Assembly (NCBI GenBank): GCA_963576475.1
Contig: OY754986.1
Span: 8,447,031-8,511,030 of the forward strand
Length of the DNA: 64,000 nt
Direction: 5' to 3'
Source of the DNA: Molanna angustata
Lineage: Eukaryota > Arthropoda > Insecta > Trichoptera > Molannidae
Shown: positions 13,736 through 24,969 of the stretch, in pieces
How the letters are laid out: each line of letters begins with the position of its first letter
How positions within the stretch are numbered: the stretch's first letter is position 1
The notes under the pieces: generated by a model
Seen by the model: the letters and a program-made list of their open reading frames with translations, nothing else
Databases searched by the model: none
What the model was told of the DNA's origin: nothing
Translations under genes and position numbers: made by a program

Positions 13736-13945
13736 GAAGAATTGACGCGACCATACTATGACGTCGTGCGCTCTGATTGTTTTTTCTCATAAAATGGCGG
13801 ACTAACACATTTTGTATTTTTATATTTATAATATTATTATTCACTCCTTTAAAATGAAAATAAGTACATTTTTTAAATCTTTATAACCTATTTTATTTTT
13901 TAAAATCATAATTTCAATGATTTTTTCTTACAGTCATCACACCTA
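13736..13945. repeat. About 205-bp direct repeat, copy 1
   Basis: From about 13755 it aligns with 14401-14598: gacgtc-tgcgctctgattg, cataaaatggcggac, then aaaatcataatttcaatgat and 'tttcttacagtcatcac'. No frame is conserved between copies. Confidence 0.7.
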
Positions 13946-14395
13946 TTACATAACATTCTATTTTTTTTTTTAATATATTAATCATAATATGTATATGAAT
14001 CATAACAATTATCCCATATGTATATTAGATTCATCATAATACATTGTGTATTTCCATTTCAACCTCATGTAACACTGTATAACTCCCACAAACAATATAA
14101 TAACATCATTTTATTTTATAATCAAGCAATGAAAGCCACCAAGTTATTTATTTCTGAAACGTTAAATATTCTCCACCACGTTACAATACTCGGTGCGTGT
14201 TATAACAGATGCGTCAACGATTCAATAGAGCGGATAGCGATATTATTTGGTTTATCGTCCCAAATAAACCAAATAAATCAATAAATAAAAATAGCATGTT
14301 AAAAATAAGCAGCATATTCCATATAGCTTGTTATGAAAAAAATAGCCATTTCGAACAACACTACAGTTGACAGTAACAAACACAATTGACAGTAA
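13946..14395. other. No gene seen
   Basis: Spacer between the two direct repeats. Frame 14018-14284 (88 residues) has no known motif and A+T-rich codon use like the surroundings. Confidence 0.4.
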
Positions 14396-14600
14396 CAATA
14401 TGGTGACGTCATGCGCTCTGATTGGTGTTTCACATAAAATGGCGGACAAACATATTTTGTATTTTTATTTTAATAATATTAATATTATTCGCTCTTTTAA
14501 AATGAAAATAAATATATTTTTTCAAATCTTTATAACATATTTTATTTTATAAAATCATAATTTCAATGATTTTTTCTTACTGTCATCACGCCTATTGAGT
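14396..14600. repeat. About 205-bp direct repeat, copy 2
   Basis: Second copy of the block at 13736-13945, about 650 bp downstream in the same orientation. Two same-direction copies with a spacer could be solo ends of one decayed element, but no terminal TG...CA or target duplication was found. Confidence 0.7.
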
Positions 14601-15321
14601 AACCTCCTTTTTGTGAAGTCGGTTGAAAATCGGTTTGAAATTCGAATTTTCTTTTATTTATGTGTTGTATAAAACAGCTGCCTATTAGTTGTTGTAAAAC
14701 CAATTAACATTCAATATTATTAAGATATTATAAAAAAATCTACCCTTTTTACTGATTTAAAATTTTTGGGTATTCAACAAAAGTGTATAGGTAAGTTTTT
14801 ACATTTTATTATTTAAATCTTATCTAATTTTTATCAGTAATTTTGGTTCGCCGATCTGAACTTCATGTTGAATGTCAGGAAGAATGCAACAATCTCACGC
14901 ATACAACACATTCTTAACCGATGTAGACATGTACCTAAAGGTAATACATTATACATATGCAATTAATATCCCTCTATCTTATCCTTTTACTCTCTTATCT
15001 TCCTGACTGTTTTCTACTTATTGATAATAATATATTGATGGAATGCTTATTTTGGCTCTCTAATTATATCATGTATAAATTGAACTATAATGTGTAAATG
15101 AGATATTAGCTTCCTTAAAATAAAATTACACGTTTTTTTTACATTCAGATATTCACACCTACTTACTGTACACTGTTTACCACACCATCATGCCTCGACA
15201 TGGAACATTGACGGGTCAGAGTGAGCGTCGAAGAAGAAGGAATTTATTATATTCGCGTGAAAATCGAAATGATAATAGACCAAATGCAAATTTAAATAGT
15301 GTAAATAGTATATAAATTTTT
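14601..15321. other. No gene seen
   Basis: A+T-rich DNA without a recognised frame or repeat. Confidence 0.4.
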
Positions 15322-15405
15322 TTTTTAACAGATTTTTAATTATCTCAATAGAGACGAAGTTGGAATATTTATTGTAGGAGAACCGGGAAATCAAGGCACA
15401 TACAG
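15322..15405. repeat. Single arm of the foldback repeat at 1041-1205
   Basis: It contains taacagatttttaattatctc, 'gagacgaagttggaatattt' and gtaggagaaccgggaaatcaaggcac, matching one arm plus the loop of 1041-1205. The second arm is missing here. Confidence 0.7.
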
Positions 15406-15737
15406 GGCTTACGACCTGTCATCGGCTGGTTTACGTGATCACTTTATGCGCTTGCGCAACGTTCACCAATTATGCCTTTTAATGAGATCCCTATCAATTC
15501 AATTTTGAAAGTTCTATATATTGTAATACTGAAATTCTTTTCGCTTGAAAATAAGGAATTTTTACTACAGCCATCTATGGGTGAAATTATGAACAACAAT
15601 CTTATTATTTTTATTTATTTTGTTGGAACGTTGAAAAAATCCAATGTTTGCGCATATGCAATAATAAAAATATTCGAGTATATAAAATTATGAAATTATT
15701 TTGACGGATACATTTAAATGCGCACTGAATGTCATCT
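15406..15737. other. No gene seen
   Basis: Frame 15472-15693 has no known motif. Nothing else recognised. Confidence 0.4.
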
Positions 15738-16010
15738 TCTATATATATTAATACGTGAAGCGAAAACGTTAAGTACGATTTCCGGATAAATGGGCGCACG
15801 GACGAGTTTGAGATTTGGCATACTTAAAGTTTATATGGAGGAGGACTGCAGAAAAATAATATCAATACATATTATGCGTTATGAATAAATTAAATCAAAT
15901 AAAAAATATTTCACATCAAACCATATATTGTGTACCATAGAACGATGACGAGAGGGGAAACGTTATGTTAATATATCCACTTAGTATGAGAAATATTTCG
16001 ATAACACACA
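15738..16010 (+). repeat. Helitron-like 5' segment
   Basis: Starts TCTATATATATTAATACGTG, close to the 5' end form of insect Helitrons (TC start, no inverted repeat, no target duplication), and aligns with 8735-8950. The 3' end of this copy was not identified. No Rep/helicase coding. Confidence 0.4.
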
Positions 16011-16075
16011 GTAGGTAGGTAGAAAATATTCATTCTTTTTATTCCATGTTCTTCTTCTTCATCGGGAACCTAATA

Positions 16076-16190
16076 GGTCATTTTACCTATGAAGGTGGAA
16101 TATCCTGAGAGAAGTTTCAATTTTCCTTCCATCTCTTCGCAGGTTTCTGGATTTAATCTTTCATCATCTTCTTCTTCTTCTTCGTTATAT
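16076..16190. repeat. Lone copy of the 55.6-56.4 kb tandem unit
   Basis: 'gtcattttacctatgaaggt', then tatcctgagagaag, ttccatctcttcgcaggtttctgg and a (ttc)n tail. The same unit is tandemly repeated at 55575-56405, where it likewise leads into the 18-bp minisatellite. Confidence 0.7.
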
Positions 16191-16393
16191 TTTCTTAACC
16201 TACTGAAGGGACGGGAGGTACTGAAGGGACGGGAGGTACTGAAGGGACGGGAGTTACTGAAGGGACGGGAGGTACTGAAGGGACGGGAGGTACTGAAGGG
16301 ACGGGAGGTACCGAAGGGACGGGAGGTACCGAAGGGACGGGAGGTACCGAAGGGACGGGTGGTACTGAAGGGTCTGAAGGGACGGAAGGTACT
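16190..16393. repeat. 18-bp minisatellite, left part
   Basis: About 11 copies of 'ctgaagggacgggaggta' with few substitutions. It continues at 16850-17045 and recurs at 56420-56560. Reading frames through it (TSRPFS-like on minus, KGREVL-like on plus) only reflect that the unit is a multiple of three. Confidence 0.85.
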
Positions 16394-16849
16394 CAAGGCC
16401 GTAGCCAGAAAATAATTTCGGGAGGGGTTTAGCTTAGTGGAACAGTAGAAAGAAGTCGCCCCGCGAGCGTATCCCCGTGCGAGTACCAAGCGAGTATAAA
16501 GCACAGTCATCTTAAGTAATAAAGCAATGATTGTGTTAGTGTGTGTGTGTTTGTATCACGCATCCTGGAAAAATAAGAACATCTAAAAATCTAATATATG
16601 TGCGAGCATGTACCAGTATACCTGACGCAGTGTCACGCAAAAAAAAGGTGATAAAATTGCTGAATTATTAAATATATTTCAATAATTATTTTTTTCATAC
16701 AAAATTTTAAACGGGTGCACCGTAACAACAGAGTGAAATGGGTACACCGTATGTAACTGCAGTCTCATTGTTACTCACTAAAGAAATATCTTCTTTTTTC
16801 ATTTCGGGGGGGATCAATCCCCCTTGATCCCCCCCTGACTACGGCCTTG
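16394..16849. mobile_element. hAT-like MITE inserted in the minisatellite
   Basis: Ends 'caaggccgtagccag' and 'ctgactacggccttg' are inverted repeats with one mismatch. The flanks are identical 8-bp sequences, aaggtact, at 16386-16393 and 16850-16857, the duplication size typical of hAT insertions. Length 456 bp, no coding. Interior 16513-16700 matches 54619-54815. Confidence 0.65.
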
Positions 16850-17045
16850 AAGGTACTGAAGGGACGAGTGGTACTGAAGGAACGGGAGGTACTGAAGGGA
16901 CGGGTGGTACTGAAGGGTCTGAAGGGACGGGAGGCACTAAAGGGACGGGTGGTACTGAAGGGACGGGAGGTACTGAAGGGACGGGTGGGACTGAAGGGAC
17001 GGGAGGTAAGTACTGAAGGGTCTGAAGTGACGGGTGGTAATGAAG
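16850..17045. repeat. 18-bp minisatellite, right part
   Basis: About 10 copies of the same unit as 16190-16393, resuming after the inserted MITE and becoming irregular near 17005. Confidence 0.85.
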
Positions 17046-17568
17046 GACCATATTTAATTATACAAGCAATACGATGTTTGCCGGGGGTTCACTATCTATA
17101 TTTAATTATAAATTTCATAGGTATTGCAGAGAATTAAAAGCAAATAACACGCAATAATGAAATATTTGTAAGCATACGCTTGCAGGTGCCGTAATATAAC
17201 AAAATTTAAAAAAAATATAGGTGTACGCAATGGCTTTGACAAAAAAACATCATTAAGATTCAAAATTTAATAGTATTAATTCCAAATATTCCTTTTAATG
17301 AATTACGGTCGAATTTTGACCACTGGGCGATCACTAGTTTGTATAAATCTTTAATGTATTGCTGTTGTATTCTATAAAATAAAATAACAAAAATAAAAAA
17401 AAAGAACGCATATACAAATATTTGATTTGATTTGGGGACCATGTGATTCATATTAATTACACTAACATAGTTAACTAGTCTCTTTCTATGGTTCTGAAAT
17501 GAAAATCGCGTCAGAGATTGGATTTATGACATATATTATGGCAGATATTGGGACCTGGTTGATCTAGG
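17046..17568. other. No gene seen
   Basis: A+T-rich, no recognised frame or repeat. Confidence 0.4.
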
Positions 17569-17747
17569 GGGCAAGTCTGGTTTGACCGGCGAAATCAAAA
17601 CCCCAGTGATTACCCATATCATGGATATAATTATCGTATGGAGTTATATGACATCTAAAGATATTGTAGAACTCCATATAATAATTATATCCATGATATG
17701 GGTAATCACTGGGGTTTTGATTTCGCCGGTTGAACGTGACTTGCCCC
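17569..17747. repeat. Foldback with 77-bp arms
   Basis: Left arm 17569-17645 and right arm 17671-17747 are inverted copies. Both contain the block complementary to 'ggtaatcactggggttttga' and end in gggggcaagtc / gacttgccccc. It lies about 290 bp upstream of the host-gene exon at 18034. Confidence 0.75.
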
Positions 17748-17879
17748 CTTGTTTTGTGTGAGCCCATATGTTTGTTGAGGTAATGATTGTGAGTACAGAA
17801 AGTTGAAATTGTGTACTTATTTAGTGTGGAACGGGAACAATCACCTGGTTCATAATTGCATATAATTGCATATAATAAA

Positions 17880-17990
17880 AATTGTAAACTGCTAGCCCTA
17901 GAACAGGATTTCTTAGTTGGGCAGCAGTAACCTACTTATTGTTGCCATTATAAATACGGTGTTATAAAAGGTAAATAAATAAATAAATTT
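17880..17990 (+). repeat. LINE 3' untranslated end and tail
   Basis: Matches 8277-8385 (ttgtaaactgctagccctag, agttgggcagcagtaa) and ends in aaataaataaataaa. Only the last 100 bp of the element are present. Confidence 0.7.
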
Positions 17991-18033
17991 ATATTGTTAG
18001 TCTCTGATTGTTAATGTGAATATTTGTTTGCAG

Positions 18034-18214
18034 GTATAAGCATCGGGCAACAATGCACGGGGACGTAATGGCGTTCGACAATGGCGAACATCGAGAGGAG
18101 ATCCTGGTGGACGCTGAGTATCTCCACTTATGCAGGCTGTGCACGGACACGGTTGGGAAGTATCAGATCACCCCTCACCTGCGAGAGAACATCTCGACAT
18201 GCTTCGGTATTAAC
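18034..18214 (+). CDS. ZAD zinc-finger protein, exon 1 (first half of ZAD)
   Basis: ATG at 18053 opens 54 codons ending at 18214, directly before a consensus donor (aac|gtaagt). An acceptor-like ttgtttgcag ends at 18033, so this exon probably has 19 bases of 5' untranslated sequence joined to an upstream non-coding exon. The peptide contains LCRLC (residues 26-30), the first cysteine pair of a ZAD, the N-terminal zinc-binding dimerisation domain of insect C2H2 transcription factors. The ZAD ends its first half at FGIN. The second pair is in exon 2, 10.4 kb away, and both join in phase 0. The product is expected to be a nuclear DNA-binding protein. The later start at M6 cannot be excluded. The family is clear; the particular gene was not identified. 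Confidence 0.8.
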
Positions 18215-18240
18215 GTAAGTATCATAACTGAGAGAAAACC

Positions 18241-19014
18241 ATCTTGCATCTCGAGTATTATCTAGAAAACATCTTCAATATCGAGTATTGTCTAGAAAAC
18301 ATCTTGCATCTCGAGTTTTGTCTAGAAAACATCTTGCATCTCGAGTATTGTCTAGAAAACATCTTGCATCTCGAGTATTATCTAGAAAACATCTTGCATC
18401 TCGAGTATTGTCTAGAAAACATCTTGCATCTCGAGTATTGTCTAGAAAACATCTTGCATCTCGAGTATTGTCTAGAAAACATCTTGCATCTCGAGTATTA
18501 TCTAGAAAACATCTTGCATCTCGAGTATTGTCTAGAAAACATCTTGCATCTCGATTTTTGTCTAGAAAACATCTTGCATCTCGAGTATTGTCTAGAAAAC
18601 ATCTTGCATCTCGAGTATTATCTAGAAAACATCTTGCATCTCGAGTATTGTCTAGAAAACATCTTGCATCTCGATTTTTGTCTAGAAAACATCTTGCATC
18701 TCGAGTATTGTCTAGAAAACATCTTGCATCTCGAGTATTATCTAGAAAACATCTTGCATCTCGAGTATTGTCTAGAAAACATCTTGCATCTCGATTTTTG
18801 TCTAGAAAACATCTTGCATCTCGAGTATTATCTAGAAAACATCTTGCATCTCGATTTTTGTCTAGAAAACATCTTGAACCCTGATTATTGTCTATAAACC
18901 ATCTTGCATCTCGAGTATTGTCTAGAAAACATCTTGAACCCTGATTATTGTCTATAAAACATCTTGCATCTCGATTTTTGTCTAGAAAACATTTTGCACT
19001 TTGATTATTGTACA
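18241..19014. repeat. 30-bp intronic minisatellite, about 25 copies
   Basis: Unit 'tctagaaaacatcttgcatc' plus tcgagtattg. Variants at the last positions (gagtattg, gagtatta, gatttttg) recur in mixed order, hinting at multi-unit duplications. It starts about 25 bp after the exon-1 donor. Because 30 is a multiple of three and the unit lacks stops, long frames run through it on both strands; they are not genes. It is interrupted at 19019 by the BEL/Pao element and resumes at 25234-25310. Confidence 0.9.
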
Positions 19015-19019
19015 TCTTG

Positions 19020-19283
19020 TGTAGAAGCATATTTCCTTTAAATCCTTTCCATGCCATTGTCCCCTCACCGATGTATGAGAATTGTCACTTGTCAAAATAA
19101 TTTTGGGTGACAATAAGTGTCAAGGAAGAAATTAATCAGTACAAGTTTGAAGACCACTGCGTATGGATGTGTGCACAGAAAAAATAATCAGTGAACCAGG
19201 AATATAGAAGCATCGATGAGATCGTTTAAAAATACAGTCCACTACATAAAACCTTTTATACCCATCACCTGATGTTTTCTACA
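19020..19283 (+). repeat. BEL/Pao 5' LTR
   Basis: Begins TGTAGAAGC and ends TTTTCTACA, so the outer bases are TG...CA. 264 bp, same length as the 3' LTR. It should carry the element's promoter; no clear TATA box was picked out. Confidence 0.92.
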
Positions 19284-19291
19284 TAATACTT

Positions 19292-19309
19292 TGGCCCTTC
19301 TAACCGAAT
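19292..19309 (+). other. BEL/Pao primer binding site
   Basis: 'tggcccttctaaccgaat' starts with TGG eight bases after the 5' LTR, the position expected for the tRNA primer site. The matching tRNA was not identified. Confidence 0.5.
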
Positions 19310-19588
19310 TTGAAGTGTTTTTTTTTTGTTATTTGTTGCGAATTCTGCATGTTGCGGTGGTTTCAAATAGTAATTTGTAGGTACTCAATTTTGTTACAAT
19401 ATTATGGTGATTAATTATCACATAATATTATTTTGTGATTATTGTGAGGTATAATAAGGTACCATATTAATGTTAATAACATTATTGTGAATGCAGTCGG
19501 GTAGAATAAAATACCACATTATTATTGATACAGTGAATTTGTGTTTGCATGCAATAATAGTTTATAAGTATAAGTTTAAAGTTTTAAA

Positions 19589-22588
19589 ATGGCTGATAAC
19601 ATTAAAGCAAGGATGTTAAATGCTATTTCTAGAATTAGGAATACACATGAATTAAGAGATCTGTGTGAAAAAGGAAATATTGACCAAGATGAAATATTTT
19701 TAGCTAGATGTCAGAGAGTTGAGGAATGGTATAAATTGGTCAATGAATTAAGTGACAGCTTGATTGGAATATATACTTATACCAAATGTGATACAGCATT
19801 AAAGGAATTGAGTGAAATAATTCAGAAATGTGACATTATGTATTTTGAAATAATGATAATTAAAAATCGTTTATCTAATGGTGTGAAAATAAATGCAACT
19901 GATGTATGTAATAAAATTCAGAGAGCTCCTATAATAAATTTACCTGTTTTTGATTCCAACGTCGAAAATTGGAATTCGTTTCATGACATGTTTGTGTCAT
20001 TGATTCATGATAATATTGGATATACAGACATAGAAAAATTTCATTATTTGCGAACGTCCATAAAGGGATTTGCATCAACATTTGTTAATTTACCACTGAT
20101 TAGTGATAATTATAATATTGCTTGGAGTACATTGTGTGGATATTATACTAATACAAGATTACAATTTGAATATTACATGAATAAAATGTTTCAATGCAAA
20201 TCTTTAGTTGGTGAAAATGTAGGGCAATTAAGCGAATTATATCATACATTTAATGAAAATATATTAGCTCTGTCAAATATGAAATGTGAAAAAATGTTAG
20301 ATCAGGTATGGGGATTTATATTTATTAATAAATTAGATGAATCTACACGTCGAATAGTGGAAAGTAGATTAGATATTCAGGAAATTCCTTCAATAAATAG
20401 AATATTTGAAATAATTCGAAGTCAATTGCAAGTATTAAAATTTTCACGTCAGAGTAATTCACAAGTAAAGCGTAATAATTATAATCATAAATCAGACAAA
20501 GGGTTTGTAGGTAATATTCGCCAACTTGAATGCTATATGTGTAAGGGTAGTCATACGATACACAATTGTGACACATTTATTAATAAAACTGTATCAGAGA
20601 GAAAGGATATTGTCTCTAAATTGAAATTATGTTTTTGTTGTTTTGGAAAACATCTGTTAAAGGATTGTAAGTCTAACAAAAAGTGTCAAACTTGTGATAG
20701 GAAACATAATGTTTTATTGCATACTGATAATTCATCGGTAGTAGGTATCTGCCATAAAGGGATTCGGGGTAATGAATCTATTGGTCAAGTGATATTAGGA
20801 ACAATTATAGGATATGTCCAGGGAAAAGATGGGAAATTTTATAAGGCCAAGTGTTTAGTTGATTCTGGAAGTCAGGTTACTTTGATGTCTGGGAAGTTTT
20901 GTAAGAATATAGGATTCTATACAAAAGGGCATTCTGTATCAATGACAACGCTGTCTTCTACTAATATTGATGTAAAGGGTTCTATGCAATTTTGTTTATT
21001 TAATAATAAATATAACAAGTCGCTATTTGTAAAGAGTGTAGTGGTGGATGCGCTTCCATCAAACTTGCCTAGGAGAGATTTATCTCATCAGTGTAGAGTT
21101 TTGACTCAAGATTTAGAATTGGCAGATAATGAATTTTGGAAAAGCAGTAATATTGATATATTATTAGGTGCTGACATGTATGGAAAATTGTTTACAGGAA
21201 ATTGTAAAAAATTATCAGAAGATTTATATGCATTTGAGACCATATTTGGGTTTGTAATTTTAGGTCAAGATTTTGTACATGATAACAATGAGTTGTTAAC
21301 ATGTTTTGTATCATCTGATGTGTTAGATGAAAAATTAAAAGGGTTTTGGGAAATAGAAGAGGTAAACACAGTATCAAGTAGTAGGAAAATGTCACATTCG
21401 GATGAGGAATGTGTTCAGTTATACAATGATTTACATTATCGTAATGACGACGGTAGATTTGTAGTACCGCTCTTATTAAAAAAAGATATTCACGTACCAT
21501 GTGTTGGTACTTTTAGTTTTGCTCTTAAAAGATTCACTAATATGGAAAGAAAATTTTGTAATAATTTGGAAATTAAACTTGAATATACAAAGTTCATGAA
21601 GGAATATGAGATGTTAGGACACATGAAAGAAGTTCCTTTACAAGGCGATCCAAATGTATATTATATTCCTCATCACTGTGTTCTGAAACCTGATAGTTTA
21701 TCTACTAAATTGAGAGTTGTTTTTGATGGCAGTTCTAATACGAACGCAACTGGTGCATTAAACAAATATTTACATGTAGGTCCAAAGTTGCAAAAGGATA
21801 TAATCGAATTATTGTTAAAGTTTAGAATCTATAAAATCGGGTTTTCTGATGACATAACTAAAATGTATAGACAAATATCTATCAGGCAAGAAGATAGAAG
21901 ATATCAGCATGTATTGTGGCGAGAAGATCCGTCACAACCTGTCAAAGAATATGAGTTATGCACTGTGACATATGGTTTAGGAAGCTCACCCTATAATGCA
22001 ATTCAAACAATAAATCAGTTAGCTTTGGATGAAAGTGATAAATACCCATTAGGTGCTAAAGCTCTTCGTAATAGTACATATGTAGATGATATTATATGCG
22101 GTGATCATAATATTGAAGATGCTATTATTTTACGAGATCAGTTGATTTCTATTTTACGAAGTGGTTGTTTTGAATTGTCAAAATGGGCAACTAACTGTCC
22201 TGAATTTATTCAAGATTTTAATAAATCTGATAGCAGTGTGATCTGTTTTGCTGAAGACAGTAATCATATTAAATTATTAGGAATTAAATGGGATTTTGTG
22301 AATGATGTTTTTAGTTATCAGGTTAAGAAAATTGATATTAAATATACAAAGCGTATGATTCTATCGGTCGTTTCATCTATATATGACCCTGTAGGATGGA
22401 TCACTCCGTTTACATTTTTATTGAAAAGTTTCATTCAAAATTTGTGGAAAATGAAATTGCGATGGGATGATATTATTCCAGAATCCATGAAAGTGCAGTG
22501 GAATAAAATAGTTGATCAAATGTCTTTATTAGAGGAATTTAAATTGAGTAGGTTTTTTGGAACAAGCGTTGATAGTCAGTGTTATTAA
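19589..22588 (+). CDS. BEL/Pao Gag-Pol, N-terminal part (gag, protease, RT)
   Basis: 999 codons from ATG 19589, after a 305-bp leader. The first 300 residues are Gag, including the DUF1759-type stretch around residue 116 (PVFDSNVENWNSF). Three zinc knuckles follow: CYMCKGSHTIHNC (about 315), CFCCFGKHLLKDC (about 348) and a CxxCxxxHxxxxH form (about 366). The aspartic protease site is DSGS (about 425). The reverse transcriptase has RVVFDGSS (about 707), YGLGSSPYNA and the catalytic YVDD (about 831). The frame ends at TAA 22586-22588, but the same frame continues directly into RNase H and integrase, so in an intact relative this would be one polyprotein. No frameshifts seen in 3 kb. Confidence 0.92.
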   Translation: MADNIKARMLNAISRIRNTHELRDLCEKGNIDQDEIFLARCQRVEEWYKLVNELSDSLIGIYTYTKCDTALKELSEIIQKCDIMYFEIMIIKNRLSNGVKINATDVCNKIQRAPIINLPVFDSNVENWNSFHDMFVSLIHDNIGYTDIEKFHYLRTSIKGFASTFVNLPLISDNYNIAWSTLCGYYTNTRLQFEYYMNKMFQCKSLVGENVGQLSELYHTFNENILALSNMKCEKMLDQVWGFIFINKLDESTRRIVESRLDIQEIPSINRIFEIIRSQLQVLKFSRQSNSQVKRNNYNHKSDKGFVGNIRQLECYMCKGSHTIHNCDTFINKTVSERKDIVSKLKLCFCCFGKHLLKDCKSNKKCQTCDRKHNVLLHTDNSSVVGICHKGIRGNESIGQVILGTIIGYVQGKDGKFYKAKCLVDSGSQVTLMSGKFCKNIGFYTKGHSVSMTTLSSTNIDVKGSMQFCLFNNKYNKSLFVKSVVVDALPSNLPRRDLSHQCRVLTQDLELADNEFWKSSNIDILLGADMYGKLFTGNCKKLSEDLYAFETIFGFVILGQDFVHDNNELLTCFVSSDVLDEKLKGFWEIEEVNTVSSSRKMSHSDEECVQLYNDLHYRNDDGRFVVPLLLKKDIHVPCVGTFSFALKRFTNMERKFCNNLEIKLEYTKFMKEYEMLGHMKEVPLQGDPNVYYIPHHCVLKPDSLSTKLRVVFDGSSNTNATGALNKYLHVGPKLQKDIIELLLKFRIYKIGFSDDITKMYRQISIRQEDRRYQHVLWREDPSQPVKEYELCTVTYGLGSSPYNAIQTINQLALDESDKYPLGAKALRNSTYVDDIICGDHNIEDAIILRDQLISILRSGCFELSKWATNCPEFIQDFNKSDSSVICFAEDSNHIKLLGIKWDFVNDVFSYQVKKIDIKYTKRMILSVVSSIYDPVGWITPFTFLLKSFIQNLWKMKLRWDDIIPESMKVQWNKIVDQMSLLEEFKLSRFFGTSVDSQCY

Positions 22589-24631
22589 GTTGGCTTTTCT
22601 GACGCCTCTAATGACGGATATAGCGCTGTTTGTTATTTGGTTACTGAGGACAGTAAACAAATATCTCTGGTGACTGCCAAGTCTAAGGTTGCTCCAATTA
22701 AGATGCAAACGATACCACGCTTGGAGCTCTGTGGTGCATTATTATTATCAAAATTAATTAAATATACTTTATCTGTATTTCAAGATGCAATTATTATAAA
22801 GGATGTATATATGTACACAGATTCTAGTATTGTTTTGTCGTGGCTTAAAACACCATCATATCTATTAAAATTATTTGTTGCAAATCGAATAGAACGTATT
22901 TGGGAAAACGTGCCTCATGGAAAATGGTTTCATGTGAGATCTCAATGTAATCCAGCAGATTGTGCATCTAGAGGATTATATCCAGAAGAATTAGTTGGTC
23001 ATACGTTGTGGATAAACGGTCCAGAGTGGCTGTTAGAACCTGTTGACAGATGGCCACGGTGCGATGATTATATTGTACCTGCACAATTGCCAGACTATAA
23101 AGGGTTAGTTAATCAATCTAATGCTTTAATTTTAGAAGATAAAGATAGATTAGGATTGTATAACATAACTAATAAATATACAAAGTTAACACGTGTAGTA
23201 GCTTGGATTTTAAGGTTTAAAAATAATTGTCTGTTGAATGTTAATAATCGCACTAAAGGAGATTTGTGTAATAGGGAAATGGAAATTAGTTTACAAGCAA
23301 TTATAAAATATGATCAGAGTTTACATTTTATGAAGGATATTAATATGTTAAAATACAAAAATCAATGCGATAATCCTCAACTGCAGAAGTTGAATTGTTT
23401 TATAGATAAACAGGGACTTGTCAGAGTGGGCGGAAGAATTAGATATTCTGCACTACCCGATAAAATGAAATTTCCAATATTGTTGCATAAGCATAGTGAG
23501 TTTGGAAAATTATTGATAAATTATTTTCATATATCATATTTGCATGTGGGTCCCAGATCACTGCAACATTTAATACAACGGAAATATTGGATTGTTTCAG
23601 CGAGAAATAGAATTAAGTCTGTTTTGTCAAAGTGTCTTGTGTGTAAGCGATTTAGTGCTTCACCAGTGCAGCCAATAATGGCTGACTTGCCAGCTATTCG
23701 GGTTACTCGTCATCGACCATTCATAAACGTATCAATTGACTTAGGCGGGCCGTTTATTTTGAAGGAAAATAAACGTCGCAATTCGAAAACGTATAAGGCA
23801 TACTTTTGTGTTTTCGTATGTATGACTACAAAGGCCATACATATTGAAATTGTCAATGAATTATCTACTAGTGCATTTATTGCTTGCTTAGAGAGATTTG
23901 TATCTCGACGTGGTTTATGTACTACAGTATATAGCGATTGCGGAACAAATTTGGTTGGCACACGTAAATATTTGACTGGAGTTTTTAAATTTTATAATGA
24001 CTGTATCCAGGATACAGATTTTCGAAATTTCTGTCTCGAAAAATGCATCGATTGGCATTTGAATCCTCCTAAAGGTCCACATTTTGGTGGTCTACATGAG
24101 ATCAACGTAAGATCTATAAAGTATCACTTAAAGCGAGTTGTTGGCAACCAAGTGATGACTTATGAGGAATTTAATACAGTATTAATTAAGATCGAGGCGG
24201 TAGTGAATTCCAGACCACTTGTTCCAATGTGTAATGATATTGACAGCGTAGATGCCTTAACGCCAGCTCACTTTATTATAAGTGAGGTATTGGTTGGTAT
24301 TCCAGAGTATGACGTCACAGATATTAAATTGAATAGGTTAGATAGATGGCAGATGATCACAAGAATGTATCAGGATTTTTGGAAACGTTGGAGTGTGGAA
24401 TACCTCACTTCACTTCAACAGCGTAAAAAGTGGTTCACTTCAGTGCCTAATATACAGGTGGGAGATTTAGTGTTAGTGAAAGAAGAAAGGTTACATCCTT
24501 TACAATGGAAATTGGGAAGAATTGTGGCTACCATGCCAGGAAAGGATAATATTGTACGGGTGGTAAAAGTTAAGACAAAAGAGGGAATATTTGTTCGACC
24601 TGTTGTGAAAATATGTCCCTTAGATGTTTAA
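22589..24631 (+). pseudogene. BEL/Pao Pol, C-terminal part (RNase H, integrase, DUF5641)
   Basis: In-frame continuation of the 19589 frame after one stop; an independent start is unlikely, since the first codons after the stop (VGFSDAS) already belong to RNase H. Visible in order: RNase H residues GFSDAS (22592) and YTDSS (about 22814), an integrase zinc site with H-H-C-C spacing (about 23480-23650), the integrase catalytic core with D in SIDLGG (about 23737), D in YSDCGTN (about 23935) and E in GGLHE (about 24095), and a DUF5641-like C-terminal domain (about 24330-24620) typical of BEL/Pao. No further lesion is seen. Marked as pseudogene only because of the upstream stop, unless that stop is read through. 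Confidence 0.85.
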
Positions 24632-24969
24632 TAGAAATAGTTAAGAATAATGTTAGTCTCATAGTTTTAGTTGGTTATTATAACAATTAAGTTAAAAGTG
24701 TTTTAGTTATGACAGAAAGGTCTGTCTATTGTTTTCATTGATATAGTCTGTGAACTATCTTTTTGAATTTTTTTTAATGTGATTTTGTTGTGGATAGTAT
24801 GTTATTGAATTTTTTTTGTGTGTTTGTAATTTCATGAATTGGACAATGTGGAGTTTTATTTTGTGATGGCTGCATTAGTGATATGAGTTTGTTAAAAGTT
24901 AATTTTGTTTGTGGCCACCGTGATATGTACAATTCGTCAAATTTTGTTTAAAATTTGAGTGGGCGGTTA
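24632..24969. other. BEL/Pao 3' non-coding region
   Basis: T-rich untranslated part between the pol stop and the 3' LTR. The purine-rich 'gagtgggcgg' at about 24957-24966, three bases before the LTR, is a plausible polypurine tract. Confidence 0.6.

Noticed and set aside
16070..17051. Proline/serine-rich repeat protein on the minus strand
   Set aside because: It is the 18-bp minisatellite read in frame; interrupted by a MITE and without start or splice support.
18244..19057. Frames of 198-260 residues with repeated NILHLEYCLE or NTRDARCFLD
   Set aside because: The 30-bp unit is a multiple of three without stops, so several frames stay open on both strands; the array is intronic and has no coding signal of its own.
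22637..24631. Separate gene starting at 22637 in the BEL/Pao element
   Set aside because: Same frame as the upstream gag-pol; RNase H coding begins before 22637, so this is one polyprotein cut by a stop.
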